NCBI GenBank assembly: GCA_024138025.1
Contig: JAMXBD010002775.1
Coordinates: 100,419 to 164,418, forward strand
From: Combretum micranthum
Lineage: Eukaryota > Streptophyta > Magnoliopsida > Myrtales > Combretaceae
Direction: 5' to 3'
DNA length: 64,000 nt
The position numbers and the translations under genes were made by a program. A model generated the notes under the pieces. It worked only from the letters and a program-made list of their open reading frames with translations. It ran no database searches and was not told the origin of the DNA. Below are positions 22,055-35,509 of the stretch, piece by piece (position 1 is the first letter of the stretch; each line of letters begins with the position of its first letter).

Positions 22055-24302
22055 ATATGTCATCATAATTTGATTTCATTACTTGACTGCTTGATGGAGG
22101 GAGCAAACCTTTAATGCATCATGCGCACCGAGTCATTCTTTATTGCCTTTCATCTCTACATTTTTTTTTTTTTTTTAATATCATAACTCTCCATTTTGGT
22201 TGCATGTGAGAAAGTGAAATTGTCACATTTAAGACTGGTCTTGTGACGATAAAATACATTATAAAAACTGATTCATTTCATTCCATCATAATTTAATGAG
22301 TATTAGATTATTATCGCATGTGAAGTTGTATAATTATGTTTATATAAGTCTAAGTGTGATGTGTATCTTCTCATGTATAAGATTTTCGTTACCGTTTCAT
22401 ACCTTTTCCATTGTGACGATACACACACACATAAAGATAAATGAAAGTCTAAATAAGATTTATATATGGTGGATTAAGTTGTGTACTTGATTACTAAAAG
22501 CACTTTATTTCAACTTAGAAATTACATAATTGCACGTCTCGTAGCTGCGATAATAAGTAGATATTTGAGAGACGGGGTGCTACAAGATGCTATTATAGTA
22601 TGTTTAGATACAAGGGTAAAAGTAAGTGTTTTAGGGAGGGATTTAGAGGGGTAGCTAAGTTAAGTTGTTGGGCTAGTAAATGAAAGGAAAGTATGTGCAT
22701 ATAGTTTATAAGATGTAAGATTTTGAGGTAAGTAATGGAAGCTCAATTACATGGTATCTTTATTTTCACTAGCTAAAACAATTGTGAGATAATGCAGAAC
22801 ACTGACCCCAAATACTATATTGAAGAAATAAGAAACAAGGCAACAAATACTAATGGGATTCTTTAACCATTTGATCCAAAAGTTTCTACCTAATATTGAG
22901 ATAGTAATCTCTATCTAGTTTTATAAATCAATACAAATTTTCTCCCCAATTTATGTAAGACTATACATAAATACTTAATATGGCAAATGAAGACAAAAAT
23001 AATTAGTAAATTGATAAGGTTTAAGAGGAATATGATATTCACATAATGTGTCTAAGATTTGAAACACTAAATGACAAGTGGTTCTACTTTGATAAAAGTT
23101 TATCCTATAGTTATTTTTCAATCCAAATCCCTTAAATACGTTTAGTTTGCATTTCTATTAGTCTCTTTATCAACAAATTAATTGGTAGTTTTAAGTGAAT
23201 ATGACATGCATTTGTTTTTTTATTTCTCTAGATTTTTTAGTATCATGATAGCTATGCTAATGGTTTTTTTTCAATAGAATATAATATATTTATTTTTATG
23301 TCACATTCGGTATGAAATGATTTTAAATGGAATGAATTAGAATAGAATGAGTTTTAAAATGACAAATTGAAGTATACACAAAATTGAATGGCTATAAAAT
23401 ATATTTCTCCAAAACGTCCCCAACAATACATGCAAATAAAAAATTTGTGACAAGATAAAAGGATAGTTAAATTGCATGTAATTAATATTTAATAAAACTA
23501 GAACCGGAATTGCGATTTGGCCTTCTCAAATACAAAATCAAATTTCTTTTCAAAAGGGAATTGCTGATTTTAGGATATCACGATGTTGGCTTCTAAAAGT
23601 GCATTCAAGTATAGAAAATAGAACGGAACAAAAATCATGATTACATTTTGGATGCATTCTTATATACCAAAAATGACTTAGTGGAATGCACACCTTGTAA
23701 TAGTTTTGCATAAGCACCATTACGTGTTAATTTAGCTCATTAGTTATTTATTAACTTCTTTCATATGCATATGGAATGATCCATAATTAAACAAATAAAC
23801 AGAGACAAAAAATTTAGCATTATTGTCCTATAATGAATTACTAAAAGCAATTGAATATATGTATTACTATATAATTATATTTTTTATTCAATGCATTCCG
23901 TGGCAATCGTTGTGCATATGTGCTATTACATGCTAATTTAGCTTATCACTCATTTACGTGTTACTTTCGTAGGTACATGGTGACATCCACAATTGAGTAA
24001 ATAAACTATAATAAATAGTTCAACATTACTCTCCTTCGATGGATTACTAAAAGCAATATTATGTTTGGTGCTGCAGAATTTTTTGCAAAAGCATTTATAT
24101 TGTTTTCTTTTTATTTTCTTTTATAGATCTTTCTAATCTTTACTCCTACGTATAATTAATGTTTTACTACTAATACATCATTAATTTTTTTAAGTTATCA
24201 TATTTTAGGTGTCCTATTCATAATATACATGTTCTTGCTGCTTCATTTTTTTAGTTTATTTATTTATCAACTGCTGTATTGGGTTTGTATGCACTGATAA
24301 AA
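21236..24302. other. AT-rich spacer, no gene seen
   Basis: Very AT-rich, with an (AT)n run at about 22,025-22,053. Short open frames on both strands lack any motif. No supportable gene. Confidence 0.55.
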
Positions 24303-25550
24303 GGATTAATGTTACAAGCGATACTTGAACTATTGAAAAATGTGCAATTAACTATTGAAATTTTAAACGATCAATTTAATATCAAATTGAAGTTTATGTG
24401 ATCACAAAAACTACCTATACTAATGGTGTTAGCTCCATTTGCAGATGTAAGTAGGTGATTCTCACATGACATGTGTCTTCTGGCAATAAAATATCATTTT
24501 TAAGACCTATTTTTTTAATTCCTTAATTTGCAATTCTAATGAAATTAAAAAAAAATTAACTAAACACTATTTTAACAAGCTACTTGAGTTAATTTTAGAC
24601 CAAATAAAATGAAAAGGCTTAATCAAATCCATTAAACCCATAATTCCAAAACCCTATCCAATACAAAACTGCAAGATTGAACCAAAACCTAGCAATTAAG
24701 AACACATATTTGAAACCCTAACCCTCAAATGTGAGACGATAAATATAAGATATTGAAAAAAACATATTTTTATCGAGTTGTAGCTTTGGTTTAAAGAAGT
24801 TATAGTATACAACTTAGGTTTGACATTGATCTTAGTCTAGCATCGGTGGGTTTAGTCGAACTACATCAAGCTAGAGTTGTTGTTATTGCTTTAGCTTGTA
24901 TTTATTGAGCTTGACTTACTATAACATGTTGCTAAGCTATGTCTATTGCATTGTGTTGCTTGGATGCTACTACTATTGTGCTTTGGTAGGACAAAATTTT
25001 GCATCTTTAAAATTGACATTTGACAGCATGATGAGTACTATTTTTGCATGTTTCTATTCAAATTCTGTCTTAGGCGCTCCTTCTACAAGGTTAGTTGTGT
25101 TTAAGTGTTATGGTTTCCTTTTACTTTCAATTTCTTTGGGGTTAGTTATGTTAGGGTTTGTACAAAGGCAAATGTTGGGGTATTATAGGATTTGGGGATT
25201 TAACTTGGCATCATTGTGCTAGGATCTTTAGTTGAGATCTACATCAACTTTGATCTATACTTCAATGCTTAACTGAAGTTATTCTAGTGTTGTTATCCTC
25301 GCTTTCTTCATGATTTTATAGTTTCAATTTTCATTTTTACACGTTGAATGATTGGAAGTGGAGTGATTCATTTTTAAAATTACCATGCCATGTGTTACCA
25401 TCCAATACGTTGATTTTGTCACATTGGATGATAGGAGCTAATATCGTTAGCTTAAGTAGTGTTTGCGATCATGAAAACTTCAATTTCATATTAAATAAAT
25501 TATTTCAATGTACAAATTGTTAATTACATATTTTGCGAAAGTGTAAGACC
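24303..25550. mobile_element. MULE-like element with long terminal inverted repeats
   Basis: The left end (about 24,303-24,440) and the right end (about 25,440-25,550, read from the other strand) share over 100 bases of similar sequence, including AATTGAAGTTT, then TGATC(A/G)CAAA, then CACTAC/AACTACC, then GTTAGCTCC/ATTAGCTCC. Long inverted ends of this size and style occur in plant Mutator-like elements. The interior holds one 108-codon hydrophobic frame (24,896-25,222, +) with no recognisable domain, probably not a gene. Target duplications were not found, and the right end is abutted by an hAT-like fragment. Confidence 0.55.
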
Positions 25551-25569
25551 ATTTAAAAAAATATATGTA

Positions 25570-26337
25570 AAACGGTTTGGTTCGGTGAAGGGAAAACAGT
25601 TTGCGGTTCGGTTCGAGATCCTGAACCGAATCGTTTTACATATATGTTTTTTAAATTAAACATATTATTTTTACTCTTAATTGTTTTATTAAAAAATTAA
25701 TTGTTTTTAAAATTTTTGACTTAAATATGTATCATTCATGAGAATAAAATTAGATTTGTCATTATGTTTTAATTGTTATGTTATCTACAAATAAGATAGA
25801 TTTTAGATTTTAGCATCTAGTAATCTATCTTATGAAAAAAATTTCCCTGTATCTTACTAACTCTATTATTTAGTTACTTATTAATTTGTATAATTGATAA
25901 TATGTTAGTTAGGAGCATATAAAAATTAAATTTTGTGTTTTATATTGAGACAAAATCTAGTATACTATTATAGTTCAAAATAATTTTAAAATAAGACTAG
26001 TCACGATTATAATTTTATAATGGATTAATCCCTCCTTCCTATAAGTTTTACATATTTATTTAGTAAATGGTTAATTTTAAATATTATTGTTTATATTTGC
26101 ATTAGTGATAAGAAATATGTAATTGAAGTTTTTTGATAAAATATATTTTTTTATTTTAAGAATAAAAATAGTTAGAACAACAAATTGAACCGTACTAAAC
26201 CGTTTTTTTCAGTACGAAAAAATTACGAATCGAACCACATAGTTAGGTTCGAATTTAAAAGAAAAATTGAACCGTAAAATTTGGTGCAATTCGATTCGAG
26301 GTGCAAATCGAATCGAACCGTACCGTGCACACTCCTA
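25570..26337 (-). mobile_element. Truncated hAT-like element, same family as 59.9-60.96 kb
   Basis: Reading from the right end on the minus strand gives TAGGAGTGTGCACGGTACGG, matching the start of the 1,079-bp element at 59,885. The interior follows the same order in reverse complement, including the GGTTCGGTTCG arrays at both ends and a shared AT-rich core. The far end lacks the terminal TAGGGCTGGGC, so this copy is truncated. No target duplication is visible. Confidence 0.7.
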
Positions 26338-26682
26338 TTAAACATAATTCTTAAGTCTAATAACTAATAGTACTCTAATTGGACCTAAATTCAAAATAAA
26401 GTCCAATTCCGTCTAATTTATTATTTATATTCCTTAATGGACTCAACTTCTAAACCCTAAAGCCCATTACTGTAAAAAATTAAATACCTAGATAATTTCT
26501 TATTGGGCCTAACGTAAGATCCCTAAAGGCCCAATATGTCTAACTAATAAACTCAATTTTCGAATTCTATGGGTTTATTCCAAATTATGTCATCCTAACT
26601 ATCCTAATTGGACCTAACTCAATTACAAACCTAAGGCCTTATATTATAGAAGAACTTACGTTAATTGATTAATAATATGATA
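26338..26682. other. Spacer left of segmental copy A
   Basis: Contains GGCCCAATATG and TTGGACCTAA-type words that are common in plant LTR-element borders, but no gene or boundary can be assigned. Confidence 0.35.
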
Positions 26683-29170
26683 TGAATCCTTAGTTTGTAT
26701 ACCTCATTCTTGTACAAATCAATCTTCCTTAGATAGAATTCGATCGACCTATTATCTTTTGTATGATCCTTTATCGTCTACCGATTCATTATCAGGTACG
26801 TAGTGACTTACATGTTACTTATTAGAGTAGGCATCCTAAAATGAAACACTTAAAGATGGCCTAATTAATTGTTTAATGGTCTGGGAAGTGACAACCTTGC
26901 TAGGCAATGCTAGCATAGTAGTTAGGCGCTAGGCCACCGTTGGTGGCTCGATGAATTGCTAATAGGGTGAATAGTATTGGGATAACATCTACTAAGACTC
27001 AAAGAGAAGTAATGTAATATGGTTCATATTTATGGGACCAATTAGGCTGGATTGCAGTATGCACTAAAATAAGTAGAGATACATAATGGCTATGAATTCC
27101 AAATGAGGCTATTACTAGATGTTCCTATAAAAGATATAGATATTCAGGCTGTCTATATCAAACTACTGAGTAATTACTACTACTCAGGACCTTTAGGTTC
27201 CCATGCTTGTTGCTGAGAGTGTGAGTACTCTTATGCTGTTTGAATCACCTTAAATAATAACCTTAAACCATTGGTTGTTGCACTGTATGTAGCTAGGTAT
27301 GTATGCCATATAGTGTGTAATTGTGTTATTGTATACTAGGCTTCAGCTCATTTTCTTATTTTTCAGGTGTTGGTGATTTTGACTTGATGCTTATGCGTAC
27401 CTCAGGTTTGGGATGAATTAATATAAGCTTGACAAGCGGAGTGGCTAGGAACGTGATATTATGTGTTTTATTAAATAAAAGTTGTAGTTTATCTTTTCAA
27501 ACTTGTATTTTCTTTTTAGTTGTAAAAGTATTTATCATATACCTTGTATTACTATTTATCTACCATTAATACTTTGTTATTTTTTGTTGCCTAATTAAAA
27601 CATTTTCAAAACCTAATTAAATGATTTCCAAATTTTAAATTGGATAGCAAACAATCTCGATAAATAAATAGTTTAATGTAACCTTAGCGTATAATGCTTA
27701 AGTGCTATACTGTTATACGTAGTGGAACTAAACATGCCTTGACCCTAATCAAAGCTTGACACATTATGTATAAGATATAGAAAAGTAAGGACCGAGAGAA
27801 AAGATTTAAAATAAAACAAGGTAACATATGTAACTATAGCCCAATGGCATAATAAAAAGATGCCATGCACAAGGTCATTGTAGACATATATTCCATAACT
27901 AATTTCTTAGTCCATGCAATAGTAATGACATCACATAAACTTGCTAATCTTTTAAGTATTATTAAAACATGTTTAGATATTTGAGATGACTAATAGGCAA
28001 TACAATTTATAAAACCCATAACTATTAGAAAACTAGGTCTGACATCTCGAGAAGTAAGGAGAAAATGATCAGGGTTTTACAATCTTATTGAAAAAATAGA
28101 AAAGAAAAGAAAAAAATAGACATCTAATTAATCCTTTCTTAAATGAATTGTGAAATCAGAATAAAAATCAATTGATGACATGTATAGTTTTGATAGGATT
28201 GTGACCACCTAATAAGGTTAGGTTGTTTAGATAATTCATATCATTCATATGTTCGACAAATTGAATATGCCATAATTTAATATATCAATGTTTAGAAGTG
28301 GTTTAAATAACACACATAACTGAAATTGATACATATCATACAATTAATATTGAATAGTAAAATAAAGCACAATGCTAGATTAGTTTCTCAATCCACCTAG
28401 TCATTATTATTGGACAACATGCAACACACCGCAACCATAAAGTAACATGCATAGCACATTTATTAAAGCTTCAATGAATTCTTGCTATTCGCATAAACCT
28501 GCAACAGCCATTGAACACACAAAATTACAAAAAGGAACATACTCATCATATCATAATGCAAAATTTTGAAACTCTTTAATATATATAGAACTAAGATTTA
28601 ACAACTAAAGGAAAGTTGCAAAGTAAACTGCTATTTTGATACCACCTTAAAATTGATATACTAAGTGCAATCTAGGTACTCAATTAATAAGAATTGTTAT
28701 TGTGGGATTTGATAAAGTGAGGACTTAGACTAAAAAGTGGCTACCATATATAATTTTAGCCTACTGACACAACTAGGTACCAAGTATCCTTCTTTAGTTG
28801 ATTCCAACATGAAAAGAAGTCAGCAAGTTTCCAATATAACAGGTATATATTGGTCCATAAAAATCTATCACTAATAAATGTGCAAGAAAATCTCATATAT
28901 GCTTAGAATAAGAGAAATCCCAATCATTGACACTTAAACTAGTTGTACTAAATTTTTGCAAACCTATTGCTGAATGGGAAGTGAACTTAAAGGAGTGAAA
29001 CGGAATTCTAATTATGGTCATTTGTAATGATGATTAGTTGTTTTTTCATCTTCTTTTTGGCTCTTTATCAAGTGTTATAAGCACTCATTTTACAAGTTTA
29101 AGTAGTAGGGGCAAAAAAAAAAAAAAAGAATGATACATTGTATGAATTGTAATGTTTACTAGTAAAATAA

Positions 29171-29473
29171 GGGTTAATGCCACAAATAGTATATAAACTT
29201 TGACAAAATATACAATTAGGTATCTGAAGTTTGAAATTGAACGATTTAGTATGTACAACTTTGAAATTAACAAATTTAGTACCTGAAAAAACTTTTTATA
29301 CACGCTAATAATACATTCATCAAGTTTTTTAGTATTCAATTTGTTAATTTCAAATTTTTCAAGTACTATATTGATCAATTTTAAAGTTTAAATACTAAAA
29401 TAATCATTTTCAAAGTTTATGTACCTAATTGCATATTTTACTAAAATTCATGTACTATTTATAATATTATCCT
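29171..29473. mobile_element. MULE-type MITE (303 bp) with 9-bp target duplication
   Basis: Flanked by identical GTAAAATAA at 29162-29170 and 29474-29482. The ends are inverted repeats of roughly 50 bases: GGGTTAATGCCACAAATAGT at the left against AGGATAATATTATAAATAGT from the right, both continuing to CAATTAGGTA. A 9-bp duplication and long inverted ends indicate a Mutator-type MITE. The same insertion is present in segmental copy B. Confidence 0.82.
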
Positions 29474-30468
29474 GTAAAATAAGACACAATACTAGGTTAA
29501 ATTAGTTCTTGATGCCAAATATTATTTATTACTGGAAAATACACAAGAGCAAATAAAGCAACATAAAAATCAATAAAGATGCTTTCGACGGTATGTATCA
29601 TACCTATGAGAACTTAACTATGGCAAGAAAATATGCATAACACTTGTTAAGTTTAAGCAGGTCAAGAGGTTCTACAACCTGAAACAGCCATCAACACATA
29701 GTTAGCAATATAAAATGAATACCGAAATATGATAAATGGAAATTCAATAATTTATATTACCAAGAGTTAATAACAATAATGACAATGAAAGGAAAACTGC
29801 AAATGGAAACCATAATTTTGATACCTCAAAAATAGATATACCATTTGATTAATATGAAGCATTATAGTAGGATATAAAATCTAAATTGGGGCAAATATAT
29901 ATATATATATATATATACACAGGGCAACATATATAACTTTAGTCCATTGACATGCTGAGATACAAGAAGTTGACTGCTATCATATATCTTTGACTGGTCC
30001 AAAAACATGTGAATTGTGAAGCAATTTAATTTCTATTCCAAATTAAAGTAATTTGCTATGTTTTTGCCTTGAAATTAACATTTCCCCAATCTTGTGTAAG
30101 TGGTCTCCATCTTGGTTGTTGCTGTGCTGTTCAAGTACAACTCTATTTTAAGTATAACGTTAGTGGTTAAAAAAAAAATAATAATGCGGCAAATTGGAAA
30201 AAAAAAAAAATCAGGCTGCCAAAAGTAAGAGAGATGGTCTAAACAGGGAGATTAGACAAAGTAGCATTTTAACAAACGGTATGCGGCAAATTGGAACCCC
30301 ACGAAGAAAGAGCTTACATTTTAATCTTGAAAAGTCATATTTCCATTTTCTTTTTTTCAAGGAAAAAAAATCCCTTAAAATAAAAAAAAATTAAAGAAAA
30401 TAAAGCATCTTACTTGTTATTCAGCAAAGGTGCAATGGAGGAGAAGATTACATCCACTGGTGAAAACA

Positions 30469-31227
30469 TCACCGTTCTAATACGTAAAGGTCAGATCTTT
30501 TCTTCGCAGCTATATCTCTTATTCCAGTTGTCATTCTATGCTTGCACGGAGCAGTGAAGTCTCCTTTACAGAAGACATGCATCTCGGGAACCTCGATCGC
30601 CTGAACCTTTGTCAAAGATGGAAAATTGAACTTGTAACTAGTAGAAGAGAAGCTCTGAAGTTTAGATAACCAATCAAGCTCTAGCTTTTTAAGGTGAGGA
30701 AAGGAGATCATATCAGCATCATCATCATCTTTTGCTCTGTTCCCATTCTCATCACGATCGTATGTCACTATCTCTTCTAATTTGTTGCATTCAACTATCT
30801 TTAATTCGGTTAGATGCACCAGACCTTTGGCGGTAGAAGATGTTACGAGATACCGTAAACCAAAGCAACAAATGACTTTTAAAATTGTAAGGTTACGGAA
30901 TAGAGCCGAGGATGGAAGTAGAATTGTAAGGTGATGACATAAATAGACTTCCAGAGTTTTAAATTTATACGAGACCACTGCCATATCCCCATCCCTTTCA
31001 GAGTCTGATGAAAATATCTCCTTAAAGTCACAGTCATCTATACTAACATTAAGTAGATTGGGAAATTTCTTAAGGAGTAACGGCCATAGAGTCATTTCAT
31101 CCCATGCTTCATCTTTGATACTCTCCAAAACCAATGATGTTGGATCGGCATATACCTCATTTATAAACTTCTGACTCCCTAGAGTGCTTCCATAAATATT
31201 CAACTCCTCCAAGTTTGGAATGTTGAC
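30469..31227 (-). pseudogene. Orphan CNL LRR exon M5, terminal, intact frame
   Basis: A 253-codon terminal exon, open from the acceptor (AATGACCAG/GTC) to a TAG stop. It starts VNIPNLEELNIYGS. LRR lines include FPNLLNVSIDDCDFKEIF, YKFKTLEVYLCHHLTILL, LFRNLTILKVICCFGLRYL, LVHLTELKIVECNKLEEIV and FPHLKKLELDWLSKLQSF. An acidic DDDDAD insert and the ending VPEMHVFCKGDFTAP are typical for the C-terminus of this clade. It can encode a functional exon, but no CC or NB-ARC is found upstream on this strand within the window, so the gene lacks its receptor core unless it starts beyond 64 kb. Confidence 0.8.
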
Positions 31228-31461
31228 CTGGTCATTGCCGATAAAATAATAGAAAAAATGAAGTTCACTGGTTTTACCTTAAATTAGACAATAAATATAG
31301 ATAAAGATTTGTACTTATGCTGTTGAAAAGTCAACGCTGTTATATTTAGAAATTAATGTAATACAAAAACTTTCTTTCTAAAAAGATATTTTAATTGTAT
31401 TTCAAGCTATCAAGACTAATGATTTTAATGGATAAACGCATGAATAAAGATATTTTTGTAC

Positions 31462-31854
31462 CTTTTGTTGTCCTGGTGCAAATATTTTCGCATCAGGACA
31501 TTCACCAAAGGCCAGAGTCTTCAATGATGGCCATTCCAATTCCATGGCTTGCGTACCAAGGGAAAAGTTGGTGGACTGCTCAGGTGAAGGAGTAGATGTG
31601 GACGGATGATTAGCACTTTCTTCATTCCAGAAAAAGATGCCCTCCATTCTTTTACAATCTACAACTTGAAGGTTGTTAAGTTGACGTAGACATCTGGCGA
31701 CTGAAGCTGGGAAGGCATGTCTCATGGTGTGACAACTAATAACTTTTAGTTGCTTCAAATTGCAAAATGCTTTTGACGAACATTCTGAATGAATAGCTTC
31801 CTCCAAGTTTTGCATGTCCCAAATCTCTATCGACTCTAGCGTAGGAAATTCAAC
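31462..31854 (-). pseudogene. Orphan CNL LRR exon M4, intact frame
   Basis: 131 codons, opened by CGCAG/GTTGAATTTCC (VEFPTLESIEIWDMQNLEE) and closed by CAAAAG/GTACAA (APGQQK), phase 0 at both ends. LRR lines: FCNLKQLKVISCHTMRHAF, LRQLNNLQVVDCKRMEGIF and WPSLKTLAFGECPDAKIF. It splices in frame to M5 across a ~235-base intron. Its counterpart in copy B is frameshifted. Confidence 0.8.
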
Positions 31855-32181
31855 CTGCGACATTTAGACCCTAACTCACAATTTTTGTTTATATAATAAA
31901 TAAATATCTTCGAATACATGATTCGTTTGATAATAAGAGCAAACGGTAAGAACATGAGCACTTCGAGTGGCAACTTCCAGACCATGCAGGAGTACATACT
32001 CTCCATTGTGTTGATTCCGACAGGGTAGGTTCTCTAATGGGCTTGTTCCTTTAAGCCCTGGACCGCTTAGAACGAGGCCTCAATTTGTGCCTCTCTTTTA
32101 TGCAGTTTTCATGAGACAAGAAAAGGACAACAAATAGAAAATTATAAAATCCCAGTCCGCTGATCATTGACATGCTCCATG

Positions 32182-33059
32182 TGTTTATGTAGACATCGTC
32201 ACGGTCCGGTTCGGGTCTGGAACCGGACCCGAACCGTCGGTTCCCGGTTCCAAAAGTGGTGGAACCGGAACCGGACCCGTGGGAGCCGATCCGGTTCCCG
32301 GTTCTTAGGAACCGCCGGTTCTCACAGTTCGGTTCCGGTTCTAGAGGAACCGGGAACCATGAAAAAAAATAAAAAATTAATCAAATAATTTACTTAATTT
32401 AACTAAGAAAAAATATAAAATAAATTTTTAACTTGAAATACCATTGAGCCTAACTATAATTGTTCATGGTATTAGTTAAAAGAAATTTTATAATTATGTA
32501 TTTATTTATATACAATCACTTGCACTTTTTTAGTTGTTATATTAGCAATGTGACACTATAAAATATTCAAAGATATAAATAATTCTTAATAACAAAAAAT
32601 GAATCACACATTGTTAAGAAAGAAAGTCTACTTTGATTAGAAGTCTACATAAATTTAACAATATATGATTTCAAATGTAATTATTACTTATGTTGTTAAT
32701 AATAACACATTAAATATTGTGAATAGGAAATAAATTTTTTATTATTTATGCAAAAATAGTTTTAAATATTTATTTTATAATTACAATTTTTTATAATTTT
32801 CTTTTCTTTTTTTCTTACTTTTTTTTATAATTTCTATGGTGTAGAACCGCCGGTTCTACCGGTTTTTGAATCGACGGTTCCAAAACCGCCGGGTCATACG
32901 GTTTTTAGGGATGGAACCGTAAGGACCCGTCAGAACCGACGGGTCCTTTACCGGTTCAGACCAGCCATTGCCGGGCCGGTTCCCGGTTCAGGAACCGCCG
33001 GTGACGGGTCAGGTCGGTTCCCGGTTCGGAACCGACCCATGATGATGTCTATGTTTATG
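32182..33059. mobile_element. hAT-like element (862 bp) rich in GGTTCC/GGAACC, with 8-bp target duplication
   Basis: The element is 32190-33051, flanked by identical TGTTTATG at 32182-32189 and 33052-33059. Terminal inverted repeats: TAGACATCGTCACGG at the left and TAGACATCATCATGG from the right. Both ends are packed with GGTTCCGGTTC-type words around an AT-rich core. The related site in copy B and in the partial third copy (near 35,883) lacks the insertion. Non-autonomous; the short + frame with Arg and Gly is a by-product of the repeats. Confidence 0.9.
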
Positions 33060-34167
33060 TTTGCATAGAAAAACCTAAATTGCATTAAATTAAAAATTAT
33101 TTAAGCTATTACATGTTGAGTTTTACCTCAACTTTGTATGCCATGTGGCAAACTTTCAGAAATGTGGCTAGACTATATGAAATGAACTCATGGATATGGA
33201 CTGCACAATTATTCATATTTGATTCTTCTAATTATTTTGATATTAATGTAAATAATTTACTCTTTTATGTGAATAAAGAAAAACAAAGAGAATTGAAGAG
33301 AGAGGGAAGTCATCATTTTATTAAATAATGAGTTTTTAAGAAATTAAAATTCTAATCTAGATCATGAAAAGGAAGATGATTTGGTGAATCTTAAGAATAA
33401 GGTCCAGCCGACTTGCATTCCTTGTGGAATCAATTTCCTAATTAATTTTTATTAACAAATGGTAAAGTGAAGATATTAAAAGTAGCAATGTTATATTTAG
33501 TACTCATACTTTTAGTCGATTATTGAATTAACTATTTATATTTTTAGATCATTAATTTTTGTACTCAGTTAGTTATACTATTTGTGTTAACTTCATATTA
33601 AGTTTTTTTGTCCAATTGGTTTTTCAAATTAATTATGAATTTCTTTGTTTTAAACAATTATTTTGATGAAAAAATTCCATTTATGATATATAATTTTGTG
33701 ACAATTATAGGCTGCTAGTTGTGTTAGCTCTATTTTTTGAGATATTTATTCTACCACCTACATGCATATAAGTAAAAATTTTAATTAAAATACTACTTTA
33801 AGGCATCCAGTAAATTATAATTAAAAGAAAGAAAAAAATCAATTGGGCAATAGTCTTAAATGGAATTAATACAAGTAGTATATCTGATCATAAAAAGTTT
33901 GATCAGCTAATAAAACTAGCAATTTTAAAATCCACGTGGATTATTGAATAATCAATCAAAATTTTATGCACTGAATGTGACGATCTTCCTTTTTAAAACT
34001 TGGATATATTTAGTAAATCAAACAAAGTCTGGGGTAGAAAGACTACATCCTAATACTACTAAATTATAGCAACCTTGATCCTCTTGTATTACAAATGTTT
34101 ACCCTTAAGAGAGTTATAAAAGGATTCTAGTTGAATATAAAAGTTCGTTCCCGATCCTTTTTCCCAC

Positions 34168-34198
<31 letters not shown>

Positions 34199-34374
34199 TT
34201 TATCCCATAATATGCATACTCAAAGAAAGATAGTTAAATAAATAAATTGAATTATTTTATGTATTATTTTGTTAATGTTTACATTGTAAAACTGTTTGAA
34301 CATTTTCTATGTGGCATCGTTGAAAATATTGTGTGTAACTTTTATTTCCACACGCTTTAGCCCCACTTTAACAA

Positions 34375-34650
34375 ACTAATAAGCTCAAGCTTAGCCGGGC
34401 TTTTAAGACTATAGAATGTACTGGCTCAAGCTCAAGCTTATTTAGAATTGCTGAGCCAAAGCTTGCTCATTTAGCTTAACGAGTCGAACTTGCTCTCTAC
34501 TTTAGTTTGAGCTTAATTTGTTTACATAAATATTTATATATAATTTTATTCATAAAATTATATTAATATATTAATTACAAATAATTATGTATATAATAAT
34601 GTTATATAAAAAATGTTTCTCGAGCTCTTAACAAGCTTGTTTCTTCTATG
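34375..34650. repeat. Decayed element with AGCTT/GAGCTC words (copy 1)
   Basis: Contains many AAGCTTAGC, CTCAAGCTTA and CGAGCTC words at both ends around an AT core, a pattern of small plant foldback elements. The same sequence is present at about 43,600-43,880, so it predates that local duplication. It is absent from copy B at the corresponding place. Confidence 0.5.
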
Positions 34651-34824
34651 GTTTTGAAACATCATGTTGCCTTATTTACTGAAAACCAAAAATTCAGACT
34701 CTAATATATAAGTGACAGTAGAAATTGAATTTAGAATATATTATGACAGCGATTATAAGGTTTAATAAGCAATGGGATCAATTACCCATGATACTATATT
34801 TCTCAAAGCAAAAGTTGTCCATAC

Positions 34825-35118
34825 CACATCATTGAAGTTACTTGATTCTGCTCCGCTTTTTGACATTGGAGATTCAAAAATACTTTCTACGGATTCACAG
34901 TCTTCCACGGACAATTCCTTTAGATTCTGAAACCCTCTTATCATTTTAGATGGAAAGATTGTCAATATTCTCCCACATCCATCAACTTGTAGCTCCTCTA
35001 GTTTGCAAAATGCTTTTGATGAATATTCTGAATGAGTAGCTACGTTACCGATCCTCCATAATTCCTTCAAATTCTGCATGTTTATAATCTTCATTGACTC
35101 TAGTAGAGGAAATTCACC
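34825..35118 (-). pseudogene. Orphan CNL LRR exon M3, intact frame
   Basis: 98 codons, opened by TGGCAG/GGTGAATTTCC (GEFPLLESMKIINMQNLKEL) and closed by GATGTG/GTATGG, phase 0 both sides. Lines: FCKLEELQVDGCGRILTIFP and FQNLKELSVEDCESVESIF. Three further copies exist in the window (44,330; 44,762, truncated; and 64,000, partial); this is the only complete intact one. Confidence 0.77.
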
Positions 35119-35509
35119 CTGCCACATTTAGACCAGCACTCACATTTTCTTTTTTATATATACATACTATAAATAAATAAATAGTTTGACAATAAAAACA
35201 AAGAGAGTAAATTACTCTCAATCAAAATTTAAATGGAATTAATGCACCTAGTATATCTTAACATTAAAAGCTTAACAAAACAATGAAATCAGCAATTTTA
35301 CATAGCTAAATGAATAATCAATCAAAATTTCATATGTGGAGTGTGACAATATTCCATATTCACATTTCGATATATTTAGTATATCAAACAAAGTCTTGGT
35401 AGAAAGACAACATCCTATACTTCTAAATTTTAGCTATCTTGATCATCTTGTAATACATTTGATAATCCTTAAATGATTATAAAGGCACGGGCTTGACTCG
35501 ATTAACGAA

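Larger units (their letters stand above)
26683..34370. repeat. Segmental duplication, copy A
   Basis: Closely matches 53,913-61,719 (copy B) in the same orientation, starting at TGAATCCTTAGTTTGTATAC in both. The unit carries ~3.8 kb downstream of the LRR gene end, LRR exons M5 and M4, and the intron beyond M4. Without its private hAT insertion it is about 6.8 kb. Long stretches are identical between copies, so the event is fairly recent. The segment 26,690-27,480, with AGGTACGTAGTGAC and TCAGGTGTTGGTGATTTTGA, resembles a retroelement LTR remnant, but this is not certain. Confidence 0.9.

Noticed and set aside
24896..25222. 108-codon hydrophobic frame considered as a small membrane protein
   Set aside because: Within a likely MULE, no homologous domain recognised, no promoter or splice context; AT-rich sequence gives hydrophobic frames by chance.
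26690..27480. Solo LTR or LTR retrotransposon in copy A (and B)
   Set aside because: The word content is LTR-like, but I found neither TG...CA ends with a target duplication nor any gag-pol sequence.
32167..32388. Arg-rich 73-codon frame
   Set aside because: Arises from GGTTCC/GGAACC arrays of the hAT-like element.
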